Shown one piece after another: positions 1 through 4,599 of a stretch of DNA of 8,685 nucleotides. A model generated the notes under the pieces. It had not been told where the DNA came from. It was given only the letters and a program-made list of their open reading frames with translations, and did no database searches. The stretch comes from Candidatus Woesearchaeota archaeon (GTDB lineage Archaea; Nanobdellota; Nanobdellia; Woesearchaeales; GW2011-AR4): assembly GCA_030751755.1 (NCBI GenBank), contig JASMFO010000037.1, forward strand, positions 1 through 8,685, in the 5' to 3' direction. How positions within the stretch are numbered: the first letter of the stretch is position 1; each line of letters begins with the position of its first letter. A program made the position numbers and the translations under genes.

Positions 1-178
1 CAATGGAAAGGCCCTGTGAGAATATACTAAAATATTGGGCCTATAACAGCAGCAGAAGCAATAGATTCAAAGCTAACAATAAATTTACAGAACTTAATTT
101 TTTATTTGTGTTAGCCATTTTTACAATTTATATTAAAATTGAAGCTTGTATTTAAATGTTTTTATTCGAATCTTTATT
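1..178. other. Left-edge stretch with no firmly supported gene
   Basis: I cannot assign this stretch with confidence. On the plus strand, frame 1 reads as a short coding-like tail (QWKGPVRIY) ending in TAA at 28-30. The same frame stays open and coding-like after that stop (NIGPITAAEAIDSK) until a TAG near 112. That could be the end of a plus-strand gene, or a decayed one. On the minus strand a hydrophobic mini-ORF occupies 41-118. An inverted repeat, AGGCCC (9-14) with GGGCCT (37-42) and an inner AATAT/ATATT pair, could form a hairpin. From about 120 to 178 the sequence is strongly AT-rich spacer after the Nre stop codon. Confidence 0.35.
41..118 (-). CDS. Possible 25-residue hydrophobic peptide, or a signal peptide cut short by TAG
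   Basis: An ATG at 118-116 opens a frame beginning MANTNKKLSS, followed by a leucine-rich hydrophobic stretch, and ending at a TAG at 43-41. A short lysine-containing start followed by a hydrophobic core resembles a signal peptide or membrane anchor. A TATA-like TTTAAATA (minus strand, 149-156) lies about 35 bp upstream. After the TAG the frame continues open (AQYFSIFSQGLSI) to the window edge, so this may be the broken start of a longer secreted protein. It runs in the same direction as the Nre gene, 60 bp downstream of it. The leucine run comes from CAG-like triplets on the opposite strand, so chance is a serious alternative. Confidence 0.22.
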   Translation of the reverse strand: MANTNKKLSSVNLLLALNLLLLLLL

Positions 179-1390
179 TTATATGAATTTTATTAATTTA
201 GATTGTTGCTTAATGTTTTTCAAAATGGTGCTGTTTTTTAATATTTGTCCTAAATCAAAATTAAATTTTTTCTTAATCAGTTTCTTTGCATAATCCATCA
301 TCAATTCTTTAGATGAGAATTCAATGCGTTTTGATTGCATTGATTTTCTTGCAGCCTCTCTTGTTACCCACACTCCAAGAGGCAAAGTATAATCGCCAGT
401 AACAAACCTCAAAGCCAAAACACTGCCTTGTTTTTTCATTTCATTTAGTTTTTCCAAAGAAGCTAATCTTACAGTATAATAACCGCCAGCAGTTTCTTCT
501 GCGTAGTATTTTCTTCCTTCATAGGGTTCATAGTCTGTCATAAAATTTGCAGGATTAGAAACATGCATTTCAAATAATTCATAACTCCAAACATCTGGAA
601 AACATAAAATCAAATAATAATTTCCTAAGTAATTTCCAAAGAAAGCTGAATAATTTATTTCATTGTATTTTTTTACTTCATTGAGCAGATGCTTTCCCAA
701 TGCATCATCTGTAGCAGTAATGGACCATCTTGTCGGTACAAGCTTACGATTTTTTCCAATGCCCAAATTTCCTACACTCAAAATTTTAGACAAGAAATTC
801 TCATCAAACTTGTTTTCATATAAATAAATCAGGGCATCATTTGCTTTTAGGTCAGTATCATAGTGAACTTTCTGAACTTTAGTATGAATTTTAGGATTTT
901 CAGTAAGTTTTATTTTCTTTAACTCTGCATAAGGACCTGTAGGAGCCATTAAGTTGTCATAATTTACCCTAAAGTGAGGCTTGTCTTTAAGATTAATATC
1001 AACATCTACTGGCTTAGAAGCCATGCTGACTTCCTGATTTAACTCCAGAAATTTATTTCTCCCCTTAATGTTTATTTTATTTCTAGAATTTATCAATGAA
1101 GACCTAAAATCAACAATCTTTGGAATTTGAAAATTATGAACAGCCCAATACTTGGGAGCATCATAGAGCCAGGTGTCTTGTGTTTCTTCTGGCGGTGCTA
1201 AAATCCCGATATTTATTTCAGGGTAGCCATATCTGCCTATAAATGGGGAAACAGTTTCAGTGGCAAAATTTTCTTTTATTATCTTATTTTTAATTTTAAT
1301 CTTAGAATATGCCTTTGCGCATATAGGGCAGTTAAATTTGCCGCAGTTAAACAAGGGATGGTTTTTTGAAGAGGATTTTGGTAGGTGCAT
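179..1390 (-). CDS. Nre-family archaeal DNA repair protein
   Basis: This 403-residue protein belongs to the archaeal Nre family (NreA/NreB, DUF650/DUF651). I recognise it from LAPPEETQDTWLYDAPKYWAVHNF (about residues 64-87), the family hallmark VPTRWSITATDDALGK (about 217-232), and the later blocks RKYYAEETAGGYYTVRLA and LGVWVTREAARKSM. In Haloferax, NreA is known to act with UvrABC in repairing mitomycin C damage and depends on PCNA. The N-terminus has H11, C16, C21 and C24, a plausible zinc site, but it lacks the first CxxC pair I would expect in many relatives. The extreme C-terminus reads QSKLIKFI (396-403), fitting a PCNA-interacting QxxLxxF box with Ile in the last place. The ATG is supported by a TATA box about 27 bp upstream, implying a leaderless mRNA. 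It is transcribed divergently from the DHH phosphoesterase gene. Whether it is NreA or NreB cannot be settled here. Confidence 0.93.
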   Translation of the reverse strand: MHLPKSSSKNHPLFNCGKFNCPICAKAYSKIKIKNKIIKENFATETVSPFIGRYGYPEINIGILAPPEETQDTWLYDAPKYWAVHNFQIPKIVDFRSSLINSRNKINIKGRNKFLELNQEVSMASKPVDVDINLKDKPHFRVNYDNLMAPTGPYAELKKIKLTENPKIHTKVQKVHYDTDLKANDALIYLYENKFDENFLSKILSVGNLGIGKNRKLVPTRWSITATDDALGKHLLNEVKKYNEINYSAFFGNYLGNYYLILCFPDVWSYELFEMHVSNPANFMTDYEPYEGRKYYAEETAGGYYTVRLASLEKLNEMKKQGSVLALRFVTGDYTLPLGVWVTREAARKSMQSKRIEFSSKELMMDYAKKLIKKKFNFDLGQILKNSTILKNIKQQSKLIKFI

Positions 1391-1414
1391 AATTAATACA
1401 AAGAGATTGATTAA

Positions 1415-1420
1415 TTTAAA
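1415..1420 (-). promoter_or_regulatory. TATA box of the Nre gene
   Basis: TTTAAA (reading TTTAAATTAA on the minus strand) is centred about 27 bp before the Nre ATG. This is the spacing expected for an archaeal leaderless transcript starting at or next to the start codon. There is no Shine-Dalgarno sequence. Confidence 0.6.
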
Positions 1421-1447
1421 GGTTTTTATTTGAATACATAGTGTATA

Positions 1448-1455
1448 TTTAAATA
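1448..1455 (+). promoter_or_regulatory. TATA box of the DHH phosphoesterase gene
   Basis: TTTAAATA, within the longer AT stretch 1444-1455, is centred about 38 bp before the ATG at 1489. This predicts a short leader of roughly ten bases. The leader has no recognisable ribosome binding site. It shares the 98-bp divergent intergenic region with the Nre promoter. Confidence 0.55.
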
Positions 1456-1488
1456 CCAGTTATTAATAATTATTAAATTTTAAAGAAA

Positions 1489-2514
1489 ATGCTAACACAA
1501 AAACAATTCCAACAAATAAGGGATGAATTAGACAATTGCCAAAATCCGATATTCTTCTTTGATGATGATCCTGATGGGCTGTGTGCATTTTTATTGTTAT
1601 ATCGTTACAAGAAAGAAGGCCATGGTTTTGTTGTAAAGACACACCCAAAACTTGATGTAAGGTCTGCACCGAAAATAGAGCAGTACGATGCTGACAAGGT
1701 TTTTGTTCTTGACGTAGCTAATTTAGAGCAGGATTTTATAGATGCCAGCAAGGCTCCAGTAATATGGATAGACCACCATGGACCATTCGAAAGGACTGGA
1801 ATGAGATATTTTAACCCAAGGATTAATGACAAAAATGCTAACATCCCTACAACATATATGTGCTATAAAGTTGTTCAGCAGGATTTGTGGATTGCAATGG
1901 TTGGCTGCATAGCAGATTATTATATGCCTGATTTTTTAAATGAATTCAAGAAAAAATATCCTGATTTACTAAACGGCAAAAAAACTGTTGGAGATATCTA
2001 TTTCAGCAGCAAACTTGGAACTTTAATCAAAATATTCTCTTTCTGCTTAAAGGGAAAAACAAGCGAGGTAGTGAAAAACATGAAAATTCTGACAAGAATA
2101 GAAAGTCCTTATGAAATTCTTAACCAGGAAACAGCAAAAGGCAAATTTATATTCAAAAGATACGAAAAAATAAATAAGCTGTATGATAGTTTATTGGAAG
2201 ATGCAGTCAAGGCGGCAGGAAAAGAAAAAATGCTTGTTTTTACTTATTCAGAAGACAAGATGAGCTTTACTGGCGACTTGGCAAATGAGCTGCTGCATAA
2301 ATTCCCAGATAAAATAATTATTGTCGGAAGAAAGAAAGATGATGATGTAAGGATGAGCTTAAGGAGCAGAAACATCTTAATTCCGCCAATTTTAGAAAAA
2401 TCTCTTGCAGGATTAGAAGGCTACGGCGGCGGCCATGAATATGCATGCGGGGCAAATATAAAAGAAACAGATTTTAAGGAATTTGTTAAAAGAATAAAGA
2501 TAAATGCAGATTAA
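1489..2514 (+). CDS. DHH/DHHA1-family phosphoesterase (RecJ-like)
   Basis: This 341-residue protein has the metal-binding motifs of the DHH superfamily in order: FDDDPDG (D25, D26, D27, D29; motif I), VLDVA with D75 (motif II), IDHHGP with D95-H96-H97 (motif III), and GCIADYY with D143 (motif IV). The C-terminal DHHA1 substrate-binding domain ends in GYGGGHEYACG (G313-G315, H316). Family members are Mn2+-dependent phosphodiesterases acting on single-stranded DNA or RNA ends, short oligonucleotides or cyclic dinucleotides. The substrate cannot be read from this sequence. The two-domain layout resembles archaeal RecJ-like proteins (the group that includes GINS-associated nuclease), but it is short for that group. 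All catalytic residues are present, so it should be active. It is divergent to an Nre repair gene, which fits nucleic-acid maintenance. Its stop codon overlaps that of the next gene on the opposite strand. Confidence 0.88.
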   Translation: MLTQKQFQQIRDELDNCQNPIFFFDDDPDGLCAFLLLYRYKKEGHGFVVKTHPKLDVRSAPKIEQYDADKVFVLDVANLEQDFIDASKAPVIWIDHHGPFERTGMRYFNPRINDKNANIPTTYMCYKVVQQDLWIAMVGCIADYYMPDFLNEFKKKYPDLLNGKKTVGDIYFSSKLGTLIKIFSFCLKGKTSEVVKNMKILTRIESPYEILNQETAKGKFIFKRYEKINKLYDSLLEDAVKAAGKEKMLVFTYSEDKMSFTGDLANELLHKFPDKIIIVGRKKDDDVRMSLRSRNILIPPILEKSLAGLEGYGGGHEYACGANIKETDFKEFVKRIKINAD

Positions 2515-3026
2515 ACCTTCAAATTCCGGTTTATCATATCCAATATAATATCTTTTTTATCCTTAAGGCTCTGCCTTTTCATATAAATCTCAAGATTTTC
2601 TTTTTTTATTTTAGAGTTAAGTCTTGCTATCTTATCATTTATCTTATTAAGCCTGTTTATAACCATATTAAGCTTGCCTTCCATGCTTCTTGGCACTGAA
2701 ATAACAAGAAGCTTGTCAAACGCAGCATTCAAATAAAACAGCTTGCTGCCACCAAATGTTTTTTGCTCTTCTTTAATCATATCTATCAATGTTGTATTTC
2801 TGCTTATATTCCTGTTTAAAGACATTATCACAGATTCTTTGTAAGCCTTGTTGTTTATCAGGCTCAGCTCTATTACATCATTACTGGAATTTATATCACT
2901 AAGAAATTCCCTGAATATGAATTCGTTGTTTATATCCCTGAAATTTATATATTCTATTGAGTCTATACTCCTGTTTATATCAATAGTAGAAACAAGATTC
3001 CTATAAATAGGACCTTTTGAATCCAT
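2511..3026 (-). CDS. Hypothetical protein with a C-terminal coiled coil
   Basis: I do not recognise this 171-residue protein. The N-terminal part is rich in Ile, Asn, Asp and Ser and carries three DIN tripeptides (residues 16-18, 31-33, 44-46). The middle (about 60-113) looks like a compact alpha/beta region containing FGGSKLFYLNAAFDKLLVISVPRS. From about residue 115 to 160 charged residues alternate with Leu/Ile in a heptad-like way, suggesting a coiled coil. There is no signal peptide or membrane segment. The start is well supported: GGGGGTG lies four bases before the ATG and a TATA box about 40 bp before it. It is the only gene here with a strong Shine-Dalgarno. It converges on the DHH gene with a 4-bp overlap, both stops using TTAA. 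It could be a structural or partner protein, but no function is claimed. Confidence 0.75.
   Translation of the reverse strand: MDSKGPIYRNLVSTIDINRSIDSIEYINFRDINNEFIFREFLSDINSSNDVIELSLINNKAYKESVIMSLNRNISRNTTLIDMIKEEQKTFGGSKLFYLNAAFDKLLVISVPRSMEGKLNMVINRLNKINDKIARLNSKIKKENLEIYMKRQSLKDKKDIILDMINRNLKV
2553..2558 (+). terminator. Possible oligo-T terminator of the DHH gene
   Basis: A run of six T on the plus strand about 40 bases after the DHH stop codon could act as an archaeal intrinsic terminator. It lies inside the opposing hypothetical gene, so it is only suggestive. Confidence 0.25.
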
Positions 3027-3030
3027 CTAA

Positions 3031-3037
3031 CACCCCC
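3031..3037 (-). promoter_or_regulatory. Shine-Dalgarno site of the 171-residue hypothetical gene
   Basis: GGGGGTG on the minus strand ends four bases before the ATG at 3026 and is close to the GGAGGTG consensus. It fixes this start codon and contrasts with the SD-less, mostly leaderless genes nearby. Confidence 0.7.
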
Positions 3038-3062
3038 AAATGAACTATTAGTGACATTATCA

Positions 3063-3068
3063 TATATA
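3063..3068 (-). promoter_or_regulatory. TATA box of the 171-residue hypothetical gene
   Basis: TATATA (minus strand, in context ATTATATATG) is centred about 40 bp before the ATG. This allows a leader just long enough to carry the Shine-Dalgarno site. The region is shared, in the divergent orientation, with the tRNA promoter. Confidence 0.5.
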
Positions 3069-3099
3069 ATTATTTCGATATTAATACAAAATAATTAAA

Positions 3100-3107
3100 T
3101 TTATAAA
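3100..3107 (+). promoter_or_regulatory. TATA box of the tRNA-Gly gene
   Basis: TTTATAAA, a near-perfect archaeal TATA box, is centred about 30 bp upstream of the mature tRNA 5' end. Transcription should begin a few bases before the tRNA. No comparable box lies in front of the glycosyltransferase start, so this promoter may also drive that gene. Confidence 0.65.
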
Positions 3108-3133
3108 CATAATGACAATCTTAAATTTTTAAT

Positions 3134-3308
3134 GCGTCGGTGGTCTAATGGCTATGACTGTGGCCTTCCAAGCCGCCTATCTGGGTTCGAAACAGCTTTT
3201 TTGCATAAAGCAAAAACCTGGGAAAATGCGGTGAACTTCTCTTCGGTCGTTCACCTAGGATTTTGCTTCGCAAAATCAAAGAAGCTGGCGAAAGTCCCAG
3301 CCGACGCA
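3134..3308 (+). tRNA. tRNA-Gly(TCC), interrupted by a 103-nt intron in the T-loop
   Basis: The acceptor stem is GCGTCGG (3134-3140) paired with CCGACGC (3301-3307), all seven pairs perfect, followed by discriminator A (3308). CCA is not encoded. The D-arm (3143-3158) keeps A14, G18, G19 and A21. The anticodon stem GTGGC/GCCGC (3160-3164, 3172-3176) encloses loop CTTCCAA, giving anticodon TCC (3167-3169), which reads GGA. The T-stem CTGGG (3181-3185) pairs with CCCAG (3296-3300), but its loop is split. Joining 3191 to 3295 restores the standard loop TTCGAAT. The junction is supported by a full BHB motif (see the intron entry). The mature tRNA would be 72 nt before CCA addition. The gene has its own TATA box, and the glycosyltransferase start codon follows 15 nt after its end. 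Confidence 0.93.
3192..3294 (+). other. Archaeal tRNA intron (position 59/60) with bulge-helix-bulge ends
   Basis: The splice motif reads outward to inward as follows. The T-stem CTGGG/CCCAG is the outer helix. A 4-bp central helix pairs TTCG (3186-3189) with CGAA (3289-3292). The inner helix pairs CAGCTT (3193-3198) with AAGCTG (3282-3287). A 3-nt bulge AAA (3190-3192) and a 3-nt bulge AGT (3293-3295) lie on opposite strands. The archaeal splicing endonuclease cuts after the second base of each bulge, which gives exactly the ends listed. Inside are a TTTTTGC/GCAAAAA hairpin (3198-3216), a GGTGAAC/GTTCACC hairpin (3230-3255) and an ATTTTGC/GCAAAAT hairpin (3260-3276). I see no C/D-box or H/ACA guide-RNA boxes and no homing-endonuclease frame. 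Confidence 0.9.
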
Positions 3309-3323
3309 TTTCAATTACCTACA

Positions 3324-4061
3324 ATGATAAGCATTATTATACCTGCATTAAATGAAGAACATTATATCGGAAATCTGCTTAATGATTACCTTAATCAAAT
3401 ATTCAAAAATTTTGAAGTAATTGTAGTTGATGGGAATTCCGCAGATAAAACCCAGAAAATAGTTAAGGATTTTTCAAAAAAAAATAAAAAAATAAAACTG
3501 ATTGTTTCTGAAAAAAGAAATGTCTCTTATCAAAGGAACCTGGGAGTCAAGAATGCAAAATTTGGAAGGTTATTATTCAATGACGCGGATATTTCTATAG
3601 AAAATGATTTTTTAGGAAAAGCAGTCAGGGAACTTACCAAAAGAGATTTAAAAGTATCTGGATGCTATTTAATTCCTAATACAAAGAACTTAATTGACAA
3701 ATTAGGGCACTACTTGTTAAATAAGTGGTTTTTTCTAATGCAATATATTTACCCCCACATGGTTGGCCAGGCTATTTTTTCAACTAAGGAAATACACAAC
3801 AAAATCAATGGATTTGACCAGACAATAAGATTTGCAGAAGACAATGATTATGTAAACAGGAGCAAAAAATATTATAAATTCAGAATTTTGAAATATCCTA
3901 GAATTTATACTTCAACAAGGCGTTTTAAAGAAGAGAATAGGTTAATACTTGCTTTAAAATATCTCCTTTGTCCATTCTACCGGATGTTTTTTGGAGAAAT
4001 TCAGACAGATATCTTCAATTATAAAATGGACAAAGGGAAAAATATTTATAAGAAATATTAA
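3324..4061 (+). CDS. Family 2 (GT-A fold) glycosyltransferase
   Basis: This 245-residue enzyme transfers a sugar from a nucleotide-sugar donor. The N-terminus MISIIIPALNEEHYI is the classic GT2 opening. VIVVDGNSADKT (33-43) carries the nucleotide-binding D36 and D41. The metal-binding DxD is D87-A88-D89, preceded by SYQRNLGVKNAKFG. The likely catalytic acid/base region is GFDQTIRFAEDND (E172-D173). TSTRRF (196-201) matches the C-terminal block of related enzymes, and a hydrophobic stretch (about 207-223) may rest on the membrane. There is no clear transmembrane helix, so it is probably a cytoplasmic or peripheral enzyme for glycolipid or surface glycan synthesis. Acceptor and sugar are unknown. 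An in-frame ATG at 3132 would add 64 residues, but that sequence is the tRNA gene, so I reject it. No TATA or Shine-Dalgarno precedes the chosen start. Transcription through the tRNA is likely. Confidence 0.9.
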   Translation: MISIIIPALNEEHYIGNLLNDYLNQIFKNFEVIVVDGNSADKTQKIVKDFSKKNKKIKLIVSEKRNVSYQRNLGVKNAKFGRLLFNDADISIENDFLGKAVRELTKRDLKVSGCYLIPNTKNLIDKLGHYLLNKWFFLMQYIYPHMVGQAIFSTKEIHNKINGFDQTIRFAEDNDYVNRSKKYYKFRILKYPRIYTSTRRFKEENRLILALKYLLCPFYRMFFGEIQTDIFNYKMDKGKNIYKKY

Positions 4062-4162
4062 GTCTACAACCGAAAAAAGCAAAACCATTAGTTACAGAAC
4101 TCCCTGTATTTCAGATTGCAGAAGCTATTCGCACGACGCTTAAACACCAAAATTGAATAAAA
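4062..4162 (+). other. Spacer with a start-less, coding-like 34-codon frame
   Basis: Between the glycosyltransferase and the DoxX-like gene, a plus-strand frame is open from 4052 to a TGA at 4154-4156. It includes KPLVTELPVFQIAEAIRTTLKHQN and has no ATG, GTG or TTG start. It is in the same frame as the DoxX-like gene, separated from its ATG by TGA plus two codons. The stretch is less AT-rich than the surrounding spacers. It may be the tail of a lost gene or chance. I see no terminator and no convincing promoter for the downstream gene. Confidence 0.3.
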
Positions 4163-4597
4163 ATGGCTCTTTCAGGAACTATACATCATTTTGCGCAACA
4201 TCATACATTAACTTTTTTGAGGATTAGTATCGGCATTATTTTTTTATCTGCAGGTTTACACCGTATTTTCTTTTTTTCGATTGCATATCAGAACTTCCTC
4301 GAATTAGGGATAAAATTTGTGATGCCCTTATTGGTCATTACAATCCTAATCGAGATTGTGTGCGGTTTCCTCTTAATTATCAACAGATTTATAATTCCTG
4401 CATCTATGACAATAGGAATAACTCTTATATTTGCAATTATTTTATCTTTTCTTAATTCAAAACCAGAGTTTTTTCATAATATCAATGAATTATTTATTTT
4501 GACTGTAACTCCTACAAACATTCTTTTACATGTAACTTATTTAGTGGGAGTTATAACCTTATTGTTATATGGTCTCAGTAAGGATTCAAAAAATTAA
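4163..4597 (+). CDS. DoxX-like four-helix integral membrane protein
   Basis: This 144-residue protein is mostly hydrophobic, with four likely transmembrane helices at about residues 19-38, 54-73, 77-97 and 118-137. The first helix (LRISIGIIFLSAGLHRI) and the second (ITILIEIVCGFLLII, with E64 and G68) match the DoxX family pattern of a leading Arg, an FxxAGxxK/R-type turn and ExxxG. DoxX-family proteins are small membrane proteins, some linked to quinone-dependent redox steps and many uncharacterised. Family membership does not fix a function. The N-terminus is rich in histidine (HHFAQHH, residues 8-14). No TATA box or Shine-Dalgarno precedes the ATG. Being 101 bp after the glycosyltransferase, it may be cotranscribed with it. 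It converges on the SMC gene with only two bases between stop codons. Confidence 0.68.
   Translation: MALSGTIHHFAQHHTLTFLRISIGIIFLSAGLHRIFFFSIAYQNFLELGIKFVMPLLVITILIEIVCGFLLIINRFIIPASMTIGITLIFAIILSFLNSKPEFFHNINELFILTVTPTNILLHVTYLVGVITLLLYGLSKDSKN
4588..4593 (-). terminator. Possible oligo-T terminator of the SMC gene
   Basis: Six T in a row on the minus strand begin seven bases after the SMC stop codon, a common form of archaeal intrinsic termination. It lies within the 3' end of the opposing DoxX-like gene. Confidence 0.35.
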
Positions 4598-4599
4598 AT

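Noticed and set aside
9..42. AGGCCC/GGGCCT inverted repeat as an intrinsic terminator
   Set aside because: No T-run follows on either strand and the arms are separated by 22 bases, so it is probably coincidental or part of coding sequence.
3..155. Plus-strand 50-residue frame starting MERPCENIL
   Set aside because: No promoter or ribosome binding site can be judged at the edge. It competes with two other coding-like frames in the same bases, and I recognise no similarity.
3192..3294. tRNA intron as a C/D-box or H/ACA guide RNA, as in the haloarchaeal tRNA-Trp intron
   Set aside because: No RTGATGA plus CTGA box pair and no properly placed ACA. Only hairpins are seen.
4139..4146. CTTAAACA as a TATA box for the DoxX-like gene
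   Set aside because: It is centred only about 20 bp from the ATG, too close for a leaderless start, and is a poor match to the box sequences of the neighbouring genes.
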